A stretch of DNA of 64,000 nt from Polynucleobacter duraquae (GCF_000973625.1 NZ_CP007501.1:1922001-1986000), one strand, 5' to 3'. Numbered from the stretch's first letter, positions 10,503-20,250 are shown. Made by a program: numbers and translations. The notes: generated from the sequence alone by a model not told the origin.

Positions 10503-11499
10503 CCTCGCCCATAGCAAATGTCATTTGGTGAATATCTAATTCACGTCTAAACAAAACCGGCACTATCTCACGAGCAGTTGCTGGTTTTACACAGGCTCCC
10601 AGTGTTTCCGCCAAGCGCTCATCGTGATGCGCTTTTAGCTGACTAACCCGGGGCTTCATTCCTGTAAAGGGCTTGCCATGAGATGGCAGTACTAGAGTGT
10701 GATCGGGCAAGGGCAGATATCGATCCAAAGAACTCAAATACAGGCCTAAGGGATCTGCATCCGGATCTGCATCGTAAACGCTAACATTAGTAGAAATGCG
10801 TGGCAACAGCATATCTCCAGAAATCAATACTTCCAAATCTTTGCAAAATAATGAAGCATGTTCAGGCGCATGACCAAACCCCATAATCACTTGCCACTCA
10901 TGTCCACCAATCAAAATCATTTCACCATCAATGATGCGGCGATATTGCCGTGGCACACCCGGAACCATATTGCTGTAGTAATTCGAGCGAGCACGAATTT
11001 TTTCTAAATCCTCTGGTGCATTGAGTCCATGTTTTTGAAAGTGGTCTGCAGAGCCCCCGCCACCAGCGCGTGCACCAACCGCAGCCCCGCCCTCTTTATG
11101 ACTAAGCCATTGCGCAGTTAAATAATCTGTCATGGAGATCCAGAGTGGTGCTTGCCACTTCTCACAGAGCCACTGAGAGAGTCCCACATGATCTGGATGC
11201 ATATGGGTCACTATTACCCTCAACACTGGCAATCCCTCTAGCTGCGAAGCAAAGATCCGATCCCAGGCCGCTCTTGTCTCATCATTAGCAATGCCACAAT
11301 CTACAATGGTCCAGCCTTGAAGACCCTCGAACTCATCCCGTATTAGCCATAGATTGATGTGATCCAAAGCAAACGGTAAGCGCATCCGTAGCCAGCGTAC
11401 ACCAGGCGCGACCTCGATTGAACTGCCCGCTTCCGGTAAAGCATCCGCTAGGGGATAATGAATGGCACTCAGATCGCTAGATTGGTTTTTAGTATTCAT
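10414..11499 (-). CDS. MBL-fold metallo-hydrolase
   Basis: Metallo-beta-lactamase-fold hydrolase of 361 residues. The metal-binding HxHxDH motif is THMHPDHVG with His99, His101, Asp103 and His104. Further ligands are expected in GFGHAPEH and ISGDML, and a late histidine in LPSHGKPF. The C-terminal winged-helix-like region (MGEAIAHLNYLLRRGKL) is typical of the group related to glyoxalase II and LACTB2 proteins. Substrate unknown. Its last 29 codons overlap phaM on the opposite strand, and the conserved HLNYLLRRGKL lies inside that overlap, so the overlap does not look like simple read-through past the natural end. Confidence 0.85.
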   Translation of the reverse strand: MNTKNQSSDLSAIHYPLADALPEAGSSIEVAPGVRWLRMRLPFALDHINLWLIRDEFEGLQGWTIVDCGIANDETRAAWDRIFASQLEGLPVLRVIVTHMHPDHVGLSQWLCEKWQAPLWISMTDYLTAQWLSHKEGGAAVGARAGGGGSADHFQKHGLNAPEDLEKIRARSNYYSNMVPGVPRQYRRIIDGEMILIGGHEWQVIMGFGHAPEHASLFCKDLEVLISGDMLLPRISTNVSVYDADPDADPLGLYLSSLDRYLPLPDHTLVLPSHGKPFTGMKPRVSQLKAHHDERLAETLGACVKPATAREIVPVLFRRELDIHQMTFAMGEAIAHLNYLLRRGKLSRQLCDDGVLRFCVV

Positions 11500-11521
11500 C
11501 TATTTCTATTTTAGGTTTGCT

Positions 11522-11698
11522 TTGACAACAGTTCCATCACCTTGCATCAACTGGTGTGACATCAACCCCGACAATGGTTTTTGCCGTGGCTGCTATCGCA
11601 CGCTCCCTGAGATTGCAGACTGGTCTGAACTTTCTAACTCAGACAAGCTTGAGGTTTTAGAAAAACTAACAGCACGAAAACCTCAAGCTTCGCAGTAA
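11522..11698 (+). CDS. DUF1289 family small Cys-rich protein
   Basis: Small protein with four cysteines in the pattern SPCINWC...GFCRGCYRTLPEI, the DUF1289 hallmark and probably a metal site. The ATG at 11462 would add a hydrophobic leader (WFLVFIYFYFRFA) that is antisense to the start of the metallo-hydrolase gene. The family normally begins only a few residues before the first CxxxC. I therefore prefer TTG at 11522, preceded by a weak AGG at 11513-11515, giving 58 residues. Function is unknown. The start is uncertain, the family assignment is good. Confidence 0.7.
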   Translation: MTTVPSPCINWCDINPDNGFCRGCYRTLPEIADWSELSNSDKLEVLEKLTARKPQASQ

Positions 11699-11719
11699 GC
11701 ACTATCCATTAACCAATAC

Positions 11720-12703
11720 TTATTTGTTTACATCTACAATTAAACGACCGCGTACATTACCAGCCATCAGCTCTGCGGCATACTTTATAGAATCTTCTAA
11801 ATTAATTTCGTGAGAGATCTGTTCCAAAGTTTTAAGATCCACCAACTTACTTAACTGCTCGTATGCAGCAATACGTTTTACTTTTGCGACTGTCACACTA
11901 TTAATGCCATACAAAGTTACGCCACGCAAAATGAATGGCGCAACTGTCGATGGAAAATCCATGCCTTGAGCAAGGCCACATGCGGCAATAGCACCATCAC
12001 TCTTGGTTTGCGCGCAGGCATTAGCCAAAGTATGACTACCAACACTATCGACTACTGCCGCCCAGCGCTCTTTTGCTAAAGGCTTACCAGGGACTGACAG
12101 TACTGCACGATCAATCACCTCATTAGCGCCCAATTTCTTTAAATAATCAGCTTCGGACATTCTTCCGGTACTGGCTACAACGGTGAATCCTAATTTACTC
12201 AACAGCGTAATCGCAAAGCTGCCAACTCCACCTGCGGCGCCAGTCACCAGTACTTCGCCATCACTGGGCTTCAAGCCATGCTTTTGTAAAGCCATCACGC
12301 ACAGCATTGCTGTGTAGCCAGCAGTACCAATAGCTAAAGCTTGCTTAGCAGTAAAACCCTTTGGCAAAGGAATAAGCCATTCTGACTTCACACGTGCTTG
12401 CTGCGCTAAACCACCCCAATGACCCTCGCCAACACCCCAACCGTTGAGCAGCACCATGTCACTAACTTTAAACTCTGGGCTAGCGCTCTCTAAGACTTCA
12501 CCTGCAAAATCAATCCCAGGCACCATCGGAAAGCTACGCACTACCGGACCCTTGCCAGTAATTGCCAAACCATCTTTGTAGTTCAGCGTGGAATAGAGCA
12601 CCTTAACCCTGACATCGCCCTCAGGCAAGCTAGCCTCATCGACTTGAGCAAGCTCAGCCCGATAACCTTGATCATCTTTATTTACCAAAATAGCCTTAAA
12701 CAT
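11720..12703 (-). CDS. acuI: Acrylyl-CoA reductase-like MDR oxidoreductase (AcuI/YhdH family)
   Basis: Zinc-independent medium-chain reductase of 327 residues, related to AcuI/YhdH, which reduce acryloyl-CoA with NADPH. The cofactor motif TGAAGGVGS is at 154-162, and the N-terminal LYSTLNYKDGLAITG (about 37-51) is typical of the group. The start at 12703 is preferred over 12736 because it has an AGGAAGAG ribosome-binding site 4 nt upstream and matches the family N-terminus (MFKAILV). It ends 21 bp from the convergent DUF1289 gene. The physiological substrate is not settled by sequence. Confidence 0.85.
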   Translation of the reverse strand: MFKAILVNKDDQGYRAELAQVDEASLPEGDVRVKVLYSTLNYKDGLAITGKGPVVRSFPMVPGIDFAGEVLESASPEFKVSDMVLLNGWGVGEGHWGGLAQQARVKSEWLIPLPKGFTAKQALAIGTAGYTAMLCVMALQKHGLKPSDGEVLVTGAAGGVGSFAITLLSKLGFTVVASTGRMSEADYLKKLGANEVIDRAVLSVPGKPLAKERWAAVVDSVGSHTLANACAQTKSDGAIAACGLAQGMDFPSTVAPFILRGVTLYGINSVTVAKVKRIAAYEQLSKLVDLKTLEQISHEINLEDSIKYAAELMAGNVRGRLIVDVNK

Positions 12704-12790
12704 GTCTCTTCCTTTTAAAAGCGCTGCATTCTCCACAGCAAATACGTAATAGGTTTATCCTAACGAGCATTGCTGATTATGGAGGTTTCC

Positions 12791-13075
12791 ATGAAAAAAA
12801 TTCTACTATTAACTTCAACTTGTGGTCTAGCACTCATTGGGTGCTCATCGAGCCAGATTAATATGTCTATGGGCAATATGCGCTTGATCACCTCCAGCGC
12901 CGCACCGCAAGAGGTAATGGATTTTGCCAGCACAACTTGTAAAAATGATTTTTACCAAGGTGCTAGCTTCCTTTCTAAGGCCGGCAAGGAATACCGCTTC
13001 AAATGTGTCAAAGCTGAAGAGAACGAAATTCTGACCCCCATCCCAGGCACTACCATTCCAACTACAACGAAGTAA
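12791..13075 (+). CDS. Small putative lipoprotein
   Basis: Protein of 94 residues with a lipoprotein signal: MKKILLLTSTCGLALIGC, lipobox LIGC with Cys18 as the lipidated residue, then SSS, which favours outer-membrane sorting. The mature part has two further cysteines (in STTCKND and RFKCVKA) that could form a disulfide, and ends in a Thr/Pro-rich tail (PIPGTTIPTTTK). The start at 12791 is chosen over 12770 because GGAGG lies 5 nt before it. Family not recognised. It is followed 21 bp later by the flavin reductase gene on the same strand. Confidence 0.7.
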   Translation: MKKILLLTSTCGLALIGCSSSQINMSMGNMRLITSSAAPQEVMDFASTTCKNDFYQGASFLSKAGKEYRFKCVKAEENEILTPIPGTTIPTTTK

Positions 13076-13096
13076 GCCACCAAACAAATAGGCAAG

Positions 13097-13585
13097 ATGA
13101 CCCCATTTAACTCCCAAGAGCTCCGCAAGGGTTTCGCTTCCTTTGCAACCGGGGTCACAGTAATTACTTGCCTAGATGCCGACCAGCAAGCTCATGGCAT
13201 CACTATCAGCTCTTTCAATACGGTTTCCTTAGAGCCACCACTGATTTTGTGGAGCCTTAAGAAGCATTCGAACTTGATGCCCAACTTTGAAGTGGGTCAC
13301 AAACAATTAATTCATGTACTTGAACGCTCGCAAGAAGCCATGGCGATGCACTTTGCTACTGTGAAAGAAAATCAATTCACCAGCATCCCCCATAAAATTG
13401 CAGCAAGTGGGCTTACCCAAATTGAAGGATGCTGCGCTTACTTTGAATGTGAGACCGTATCTGTACATACTGGCGGCGACCATAATATCATTGTTGCAAA
13501 AGTCCTTAACCTAAAGCACGCTCCTACAAGTCATCCACTCATATTTGCACACAGTAAGTTCATGGGTTTAGATTCATCACTTTAA
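13097..13585 (+). CDS. Flavin reductase family protein
   Basis: FMN-binding split-barrel protein of 162 residues, expected to supply reduced flavin to a partner oxygenase or to reduce flavins with NAD(P)H. Visible motifs are FATGVTVIT near 16-24, the flavin-contacting ISSFNTVSLEPPLILWSLKK (about 36-55), and the conserved GGDHNIIVAKV near 130. No partner monooxygenase is adjacent; the neighbours are a lipoprotein gene and a GST gene on the same strand. The partner cannot be named from context. Confidence 0.88.
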   Translation: MTPFNSQELRKGFASFATGVTVITCLDADQQAHGITISSFNTVSLEPPLILWSLKKHSNLMPNFEVGHKQLIHVLERSQEAMAMHFATVKENQFTSIPHKIAASGLTQIEGCCAYFECETVSVHTGGDHNIIVAKVLNLKHAPTSHPLIFAHSKFMGLDSSL

Positions 13586-13607
13586 AAATAATTAAATAGG
13601 AATTGAA

Positions 13608-14270
13608 ATGATTCGCTTATGGGGAAGAAAAAGTTCCATCAATGTTCAAAAAGTATTGTGGTGCCTTGCAGAGTTAGGACTAGAGGAAGGTAAGGATTTT
13701 GAACGCATTGATGCCGGCCTTCATTTTGGCAAAAATCGTACACCTGAATTTCTAGCACTCAATCCTAATGGTCTAGTGCCCACCTTAGAGGACGGTAAGC
13801 TGGTACTTTGGGAATCCAATACGATCTTGCGATACCTGGTTCGTCAGTACGATCAATCGAATCGCTTAACAAGCGATATTGCCTCTCAATATCAATCTGA
13901 GAAGTGGATGGACTGGCAGCTGGGCACTATGTGGCCAGCCTTACGCACCGCCTTTTTGGGCCTCACTCGTACGCCTGAAAACGAACGAAACAACGAAGCA
14001 ATTCGTAAGTCTTATCAAGATAGCAATGCACTATTTACCTTACTAGATCAGCAGTTGGCAAGCCAGCACTATTGCTCTGGAAATACGTTCAGCATTGGGG
14101 ATATTACGCTAGCACTTTGCGTAAGCCGTTGGATTCTATTGAATCAAACCTTCCCCGACCAAACCGGCCCTCGCCCCTCCCTACACAATATTGACGCATG
14201 GATGCAGCGCATAGAAGCGGAAACTAAGTACGGTGTGGTTGCAGAAAAAGAACTTAATGTTGTGAAGTAA
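13608..14270 (+). CDS. Glutathione S-transferase family protein
   Basis: Cytosolic GST of 220 residues. The N-terminal thioredoxin-like domain includes WGRKSSINVQKVLW (a Ser around 9-10 as likely catalytic residue), the cis-proline NGLVPTLEDG and the glutathione-contacting WESNTILRYL. An all-helical C-terminal domain follows (about 90-215). An AGGA ribosome-binding site precedes the ATG. The gene is followed by a strong intrinsic terminator at 14313-14340 shared with the convergent RND operon. Substrate unknown; a detoxification role is inferred. Confidence 0.9.
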   Translation: MIRLWGRKSSINVQKVLWCLAELGLEEGKDFERIDAGLHFGKNRTPEFLALNPNGLVPTLEDGKLVLWESNTILRYLVRQYDQSNRLTSDIASQYQSEKWMDWQLGTMWPALRTAFLGLTRTPENERNNEAIRKSYQDSNALFTLLDQQLASQHYCSGNTFSIGDITLALCVSRWILLNQTFPDQTGPRPSLHNIDAWMQRIEAETKYGVVAEKELNVVK

Positions 14271-14312
14271 GGCAAAGCACGTTAGAGCATCAGAATCAGA
14301 GGCATTAAGTAG

Positions 14313-14340
14313 AAAAGGGTGAACTAAGTTCACCCTTTTT
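14313..14340. terminator. Bidirectional intrinsic terminator
   Basis: Perfect 12-bp inverted repeat AAAAGGGTGAAC / GTTCACCCTTTT around a 3-nt TAA loop, with A-rich and T-rich flanks that give a U-tract on both strands. It lies between the convergent GST gene and the RND pump gene and probably ends transcription from both. Confidence 0.9.
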
Positions 14341-14362
14341 CTCTGTTACCGATACTAATAAG

Positions 14363-17300
14363 TTACTGTTGCTTAAATTTTTTCTGATGGTGATCTGCGC
14401 CAATAAATAAGTACATGGCGGGTACTACAAAGAGTGTGAATAGCGTTCCAATGGATAAGCCAGTAAAGATCACAATACCCATCGATTGACGGCCAGCAGC
14501 ACCTGCACCAGAGGCAATTACTAGAGGTACAACACCTAATACCATTGCAGCAGTCGTCATCAAGATTGGGCGCAATCGCACACTACTCGCCTCTACGATA
14601 GCGTCCAACTTACTACGACCAGCCTCTTGTAATTCATTAGCAAATTCCACAATCAAAATACCGTGCTTACTAATCAGCCCCATCAACGTAACTAGTCCAA
14701 CCTGGGTATACACATTTAAGGTTGTGAAGCCCAAATTAATAAAGATTAGCGCCCCAAACAAAGCGAGTGGTACTGAAACTAAAATGACGATTGGGTCACG
14801 GAAGCTTTCAAACTGGGCAGCCAAGACCAAGAACACAATTAAGATCGCAAAGAACATCGTCACCAAGAAACCGCCAGACTCTGCCATGAACTGACGGGAC
14901 GGGCCGGCATAATCCATGGTGTAGCCATTAGGGGCAACTTCTTTTAAAGTTTGACGCATAAACTCCAGTAAATCTGCTTGAGAAATAAATGGGGTACTCA
15001 CACCAAATATCGTCGCCGAGTTGAGTTGCTGAAAGTGGTTAATTGACTGCGGCACTACTCTTTGCTTAATTGTTGCGATGGTACGAGCCTGAATCATCTG
15101 TCCACTAGGGGTGCGTATGTAGTAGTCGAGGATTTGGTCTGGATTTAAACGATCTACTTGCTTCACCTGCGGAATGACGCGGTAAGAGCGCCCAGCAACA
15201 GAGAAGTAATTGACATAGCCGCCGCCCAAAGCAGCAGATAGCGCACTACCCACTTGCTGTTGGGTCATGCCCAGTGCAGCCACTTTTTCCCGATCAATTT
15301 CCAAAACATCTTGTGGTTTATCAATCTTCAAATCAGAATCTACGAAAAAGAAATTGCCACTACGACGCGCTTTATCTAAAACAGCTTGGGATACCTCATT
15401 TAACAATTCGTAAGACTCAGTGGTATTAATCACTACTTGAACAGGTAAGCCCTGTGCGCCAGGTAAGGCCGGAAACTGGAAAGCCGCTACGCGAGCACCA
15501 GCAATCGAATTCCACTTACTCTGCATATCTTCTTGAAACTTAGTAGCATTACGACTACGTTGATCCCAATCCTTAAGCAACACACCGCCAAAACTGCTTG
15601 TAGGACTGGTGATCTGAAACATTTGCTCGTACTCAGGCTCCGCTGCTGATATTTGATAAATCTGATCAGCATAAGTCTGCATCTGGTTGACTGTGCCGTT
15701 AGGCGGCCCCGAAGCCTGCATCAACACAATACCCTGGTCTTCCGTTGGCGCTAATTCAGAACGTGCAGTGGAATAAAGATAAGCCACTCCACCTAGCAAA
15801 ATCACACCCATCACAATAATGACCTGCCAAGTGCTTAAGAGTTCACGCAAAGTATTTTGATAGCTGTGGTGAACTTTTTCAAAAATACGGTCAATCTTTT
15901 GAACAAACGGCGAAGCCTCTTGTGCTTCGGTAAAGATACGGGAACACATCATGGGAGAAAGCGTTAAAGCAATCAACCCCGATACTGCGACTGCGCTAGC
16001 CAAGGTAAAAGCAAATTCTGTAAAAAGCGCGCCCGTTAACCCACCCTGAAAGCCAATCGGAATATACACTGCGATCAGCACAATGGTCATGGCCAAAATA
16101 GGGCCGCCCAACTCACGCGCAGCAATTAGAGAGGCTTCTAATGGAGACTTGCCTTCCTTCATATGGCGGTCCACGTTCTCAACCACAATAATGGCATCGT
16201 CGACCACCAAACCAATTGCCAAGACTAGAGCAAGTAGTGTCAGTAAATTAATGGAGTAACCCAAGACCTGCATTAAAAAGAATGTGCCAATCAAAGAGAG
16301 TGGCATCGCAATCACTGGCACCGCAACTGCGCGTGCGCTTCCCAAGAAAAGATAGATCACAACTGTCACAATCAACAGCGCCTCTAACAATGTGGCCACT
16401 ACTTCATCAATCGAGGTAGTAATGAACTTAGTAGAGTCATACACCACCTTTCCAGACATACCGGTTGGCAACTGCTTCTGAATATCTGGCACTGCAGCAC
16501 GAACCCGTTCGGCTACATCGAGTAAGTTCGCCTGTGGAGCTACCTTGATCGCGATAAATACCGACCTCTTGCCACTAAATGCGACATTGGTGTTGTAATC
16601 CTCAGAACCCATAGTCACGCTGGCTACTTGATCCAAATACACAATGTTGATGCCGTCTTTTTTGATGACTAGCTTGCGGAACTCATCAAGCGTATGCAAA
16701 TCAGTGCCTGCCACCAAGTCCACTGCAACCATGTCGCCTTTAGTACTACCAACTGCAGATAAGTAGTTGTTAGCTGCCATGGCGCTATACACATCATCCG
16801 CACCCACACCAAGCCCAGCCATCTTCTCGCGATCGAGCCAGGCACGCAAAGCAAACTTTCTGCCTCCAGTAATTTCAGCGTTCTGGACGCCGTCTATAGA
16901 ATCCAGCTTTGGTTTCACTACCCGCAATAAGTAATCAGTAATCGCGTTGTTTGGAATATCGTCACTATAAAAACCCATGTACATGGCCGCAGTCGATTGA
17001 CCAATTTGTACAGTCAATACAGGTTGCTGGGCTTGCGGGGGTAACTGATTCTTGACTGAGCTTATTTGGGTCTGGATCTGCGTCAATGCCGCATTCGAAT
17101 CGTAGTTCAGCTTAAGAGTAGCCGTAATGGTTGAGAGACCACTCACGCTCATCGAGGACAAATAATCAATGCCCTGAGACTGGGCAATCGCTGTCTCTAA
17201 GGGCTGCGTAATAAATCCAGCAATCGTCTCTGGATCAGCTCCATAGTAAGCCGTTGTAATCGTAACAATGGCATTTTGAGTTTGGGGATATTGATTAACC

Positions 17301-17398
17301 GGCAAAGATCCTACTGCCTTTAAACCAAATACCAAGACGAGTGCACTCACTACCAGTGAGAGTACCGGCCTACGAATAAATATGTCAGTCCAATTCAT
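14363..17398 (-). CDS. Efflux RND transporter permease (HAE1 family)
   Basis: Inner-membrane proton-driven multidrug pump of the AcrB/MexB type, 1011 residues. The N-terminus MNWTDIFIRRPVLSLVVSA leads into TM1. A large periplasmic loop follows, then TM2-6 with the proton-relay Asp pair in GLVVDDAIIVVENV, a second periplasmic loop, and TM8-12. It is preceded 7 nt upstream by its adaptor gene and farther upstream by the outer-membrane factor, so one operon encodes a complete tripartite pump. Substrate range cannot be read from sequence. No regulator gene is adjacent. Confidence 0.95.
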   Translation of the reverse strand: MNWTDIFIRRPVLSLVVSALVLVFGLKAVGSLPVNQYPQTQNAIVTITTAYYGADPETIAGFITQPLETAIAQSQGIDYLSSMSVSGLSTITATLKLNYDSNAALTQIQTQISSVKNQLPPQAQQPVLTVQIGQSTAAMYMGFYSDDIPNNAITDYLLRVVKPKLDSIDGVQNAEITGGRKFALRAWLDREKMAGLGVGADDVYSAMAANNYLSAVGSTKGDMVAVDLVAGTDLHTLDEFRKLVIKKDGINIVYLDQVASVTMGSEDYNTNVAFSGKRSVFIAIKVAPQANLLDVAERVRAAVPDIQKQLPTGMSGKVVYDSTKFITTSIDEVVATLLEALLIVTVVIYLFLGSARAVAVPVIAMPLSLIGTFFLMQVLGYSINLLTLLALVLAIGLVVDDAIIVVENVDRHMKEGKSPLEASLIAARELGGPILAMTIVLIAVYIPIGFQGGLTGALFTEFAFTLASAVAVSGLIALTLSPMMCSRIFTEAQEASPFVQKIDRIFEKVHHSYQNTLRELLSTWQVIIVMGVILLGGVAYLYSTARSELAPTEDQGIVLMQASGPPNGTVNQMQTYADQIYQISAAEPEYEQMFQITSPTSSFGGVLLKDWDQRSRNATKFQEDMQSKWNSIAGARVAAFQFPALPGAQGLPVQVVINTTESYELLNEVSQAVLDKARRSGNFFFVDSDLKIDKPQDVLEIDREKVAALGMTQQQVGSALSAALGGGYVNYFSVAGRSYRVIPQVKQVDRLNPDQILDYYIRTPSGQMIQARTIATIKQRVVPQSINHFQQLNSATIFGVSTPFISQADLLEFMRQTLKEVAPNGYTMDYAGPSRQFMAESGGFLVTMFFAILIVFLVLAAQFESFRDPIVILVSVPLALFGALIFINLGFTTLNVYTQVGLVTLMGLISKHGILIVEFANELQEAGRSKLDAIVEASSVRLRPILMTTAAMVLGVVPLVIASGAGAAGRQSMGIVIFTGLSIGTLFTLFVVPAMYLFIGADHHQKKFKQQ

Positions 17399-17405
17399 CT
17401 AGGAC

Positions 17406-18737
17406 TTATTCCTGTGGCTGCGGGTTGGGTGAATTAGCTGGCAACACCTTGTTATTCACAATCAGCGGAGTTCCATTCTTTAACTTGAGTTGACCGCTTG
17501 TAACAACCGTGGCGCCCTCTTCAACTCCTTTGAGGATCGCTACCTGATCTCCACGAGTTAGCCCAGTAGTCACGAAGACTTGTTGAGCCTCCAGTGCAGG
17601 CTTGCCCTGCTTATCTTTTTTACCAGTGGGCTTAGCAATAAAGACAGTTGAGCCATACGGGTTGTAAGTTACCGCCGTCTGAGGCAAGGTCAGCAGCTTT
17701 ACTTGATCACCTAACTTGATATTCACATTAGCAAACATGCCCGGTAAGATCTTTTTATCTGGATTGGCTAACTGAGCCTCAATCTGAATATTACGTGTAT
17801 TCGTATCGACCTTTGGGCTGACCGCAGTAATCTTTCCAGTAAAGCTTGCACCCTTGAATGCATCCGTCGTCACCACAATTTCTTGCCCAACCTGAATTTG
17901 TTCAGCATTACTTTGTGGGAGATTGAAGTCCACAAAAATCGGATCCAAGGTTTGAAGAGTAAGTAACTTATCACCTGGATTCACAAACTGACCAGGGTTG
18001 ATCATCACAATACCAACACGTCCACTAAAAGGAGTCTTTAAATTTTTCTTAGCAACTAAGGCCGTTTGCTGCTCCACCTGAGCTTGCTTTGACTTTGCAT
18101 CTGCTTTACTAGTATCGAACACGTTCTTACTAATCGCCTGAATCTCTAGTTGCTGTCTATCGCGCTCATTAATTACTTGAGCCAAATCTGCTAATGCTTT
18201 TAAAGAGTTGAGTTGGGCAACATCAGAGGCATCATTCAATTTAATGAGTAACTCGCCTTCTTTAACATCCATGCCTGATTTAATGTATACGTTTTGTACC
18301 AAGCCACCAATTTCAGTGCTGAGTTCTACACCCCTAAATGCACGCACATTACCAACGCTAGATAATTTAGGTTGCCATGCTGAAGTTTCCACAACCATCG
18401 TAGAAACTGTTGCTGGCGGCAAACCCATACCAGCAATGAAGTACTTAATCATGAAAGTCTTGAGTTGATTAAATCCAAATATCAAGCCCAATAATAAAAA
18501 TACACCGCATAACATAATGGTCATACGTCGACCCAAAGGAGTCATGGATTGTAATTTTGCATTGATCTTGCTACGCATGAATCGTTCGCGTAAACGCACC
18601 CAAAACCCTTTTATCTTTTCCCAAAGAGCAATGAGCCTGTCGCGAAGTTTCCACTCGATCGCCTTCGCAAGCATCCATGCCCACAAGGCGACTGCAATAG
18701 CAGTTACTTTGGTTTTAATTGTTTCCAGAAGTTTCAT
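17406..18737 (-). CDS. Efflux RND transporter periplasmic adaptor subunit
   Basis: Membrane-fusion protein of 443 residues linking the RND pump to the outer-membrane channel. The transmembrane anchor is at about 72-96, followed by the lipoyl/barrel-sandwich half (STEIGGLVQNVYIKSGMDV), a short alpha-hairpin, and beta-barrel and membrane-proximal domains (LPGMFANVNIKLG). Before the anchor is an unusual 65-residue amphipathic, Trp/Arg-rich stretch. Met65 (ATG at 18545) would give a more typical length but has no ribosome-binding site. The gene overlaps the upstream outer-membrane factor gene by 23 nt, and the pump gene follows 7 nt after its stop. Confidence 0.93.
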   Translation of the reverse strand: MKLLETIKTKVTAIAVALWAWMLAKAIEWKLRDRLIALWEKIKGFWVRLRERFMRSKINAKLQSMTPLGRRMTIMLCGVFLLLGLIFGFNQLKTFMIKYFIAGMGLPPATVSTMVVETSAWQPKLSSVGNVRAFRGVELSTEIGGLVQNVYIKSGMDVKEGELLIKLNDASDVAQLNSLKALADLAQVINERDRQQLEIQAISKNVFDTSKADAKSKQAQVEQQTALVAKKNLKTPFSGRVGIVMINPGQFVNPGDKLLTLQTLDPIFVDFNLPQSNAEQIQVGQEIVVTTDAFKGASFTGKITAVSPKVDTNTRNIQIEAQLANPDKKILPGMFANVNIKLGDQVKLLTLPQTAVTYNPYGSTVFIAKPTGKKDKQGKPALEAQQVFVTTGLTRGDQVAILKGVEEGATVVTSGQLKLKNGTPLIVNNKVLPANSPNPQPQE

Positions 18738-20250
18738 TTTGATCTTTGTTCGCTATGGCTTTTGGTTGAAAGGCTGGGCCGGTACGATTCCACCAACCGC
18801 CGCCCAATGCTGCAAATAATGCTGCTGTATCAGAGAATCGGGTTGCTTGCGCAGAAACCGATTTAACTTTAGCAATTTGATATTGATTTTGGTAATACAG
18901 GACAGCCAAGTAGCTAGCAGTGCCTAACTTGTATTGCTGCTGCACCAACTCTAAAGTTTCATAAGCGTAGCGCTCAGCATCCGATGCAGACTTTAATGCT
19001 TGTGATCCAGCTTCTAAAGCACGCAAGGAGTCAGCAACTTCTTGAAAAGCTTTGAGCACAGTAGCTTGATATTGAAAAACTGCTTGTTCGTAATTAGCCA
19101 TCGCACCGCGGCGTTGCGCTAATAACTGCCCGCCCTGAAAGAGTGGCTGAAAGATACCGCCAGCAATAGACCATAGAGTGGCGTTCGGCCCAAACAAGGC
19201 TGAGCTTGTTAATGCTGCGGAACCAATAGCTCCAGTGATATTAAATTGTGGCAATAAATTAGCAGTAGCAACACCTACTAAAGCATTGGTAGCCTTCAGT
19301 TGCGCCTCCGCTGCGCGTACATCTGGACGCTGACGCACTAAGCTTGATGGCACGGAGAGTGGCAACTTCTCTGGCAAATACAAAGACTTCAGGTCAAACT
19401 TAGTGATGTTGGCATTACTAGGCAATTCACCAACCAACACCGCTAACTGATTACGTGTAAATGATAGGTTGCGTTCATAAGTAAATAAATCTACTTGCGA
19501 GTTAGAGACCAAGGTTCTTTGCGATGTTACATCTACTCGAGAGACTGTACCAATTGCCAATTGCTTTTCTGTAACTTCAGCTAAATTCGTTTGTGCCTTC
19601 AGAATTTCTTCTGTAGCTTGCATCTGTGCACGCAAAGCAGCTTCACGTACTGCACTAGTAACAATGTTGGCCGTCAAAGAAAGGTAGGCGCCTTCAAGCT
19701 GAAACTGTGCAATCTCTGCTTGCGCTCTCGCACCTTCAACTGCGCGACGTGCTCCACCAAAGACGTCTAGCTTATATGTAACATTTACAGAAGCGTTATA
19801 GAGGTTGTAGGTATCAGAGCCATAAGGCAGACCATAAATTGCAGAAGGCTGTAGCTGCCGTGTGGCGCCGCCATTTAAACCAATCGCCGGGAAATACTGA
19901 CCGCCAATTTGTGCGCTGACATTTTCTTGGCTCGCGCGTAAAGCAGCATCAGCAGCACCTAAATTAGGATTTTGCTGCAGGGCCTTTTTGATAAGAGCGT
20001 CTAATTCAGGAGACTTAAATAACTCCCACCACTGAGCCTCAATATCAGCGCCTTCAATAAACTCTTGATTGGTTCCGCCAGGTACTCCAGGTGCAGTAGC
20101 TAATTTCTGAGGAAGGGTAGCTTCAGTATATTTAGATGTATTCGGAGCATCAAGTTGCTTAAAGTCTGGACCCGCTGCACATGCAGAGAGAAGTCCCGCG
20201 AAAAGTAGCGAGAGCAAACGCAAACTAGAGAAATCTTTGAAGCCGAGCAT
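18715..20250 (-). CDS. Efflux outer-membrane factor, NodT/TolC family lipoprotein
   Basis: Outer-membrane channel of the tripartite pump, 511 residues from the preferred ATG at 20250. The start MLGFKDFSSLRLLSLLFAGL leads to lipobox LLSAC, giving a lipidated cysteine about 24 residues in. Two repeated outer-membrane-efflux domains follow (PNLGAADAALRASQENV and RPDVRAAEAQLKATNALVG mark their starts). An upstream ATG at 20367 would put 39 poorly fitting residues before the signal, so it was not used. It is first in the operon, ahead of the adaptor and pump genes. Confidence 0.92.
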   Translation of the reverse strand: MLGFKDFSSLRLLSLLFAGLLSACAAGPDFKQLDAPNTSKYTEATLPQKLATAPGVPGGTNQEFIEGADIEAQWWELFKSPELDALIKKALQQNPNLGAADAALRASQENVSAQIGGQYFPAIGLNGGATRQLQPSAIYGLPYGSDTYNLYNASVNVTYKLDVFGGARRAVEGARAQAEIAQFQLEGAYLSLTANIVTSAVREAALRAQMQATEEILKAQTNLAEVTEKQLAIGTVSRVDVTSQRTLVSNSQVDLFTYERNLSFTRNQLAVLVGELPSNANITKFDLKSLYLPEKLPLSVPSSLVRQRPDVRAAEAQLKATNALVGVATANLLPQFNITGAIGSAALTSSALFGPNATLWSIAGGIFQPLFQGGQLLAQRRGAMANYEQAVFQYQATVLKAFQEVADSLRALEAGSQALKSASDAERYAYETLELVQQQYKLGTASYLAVLYYQNQYQIAKVKSVSAQATRFSDTAALFAALGGGWWNRTGPAFQPKAIANKDQNETSGNN

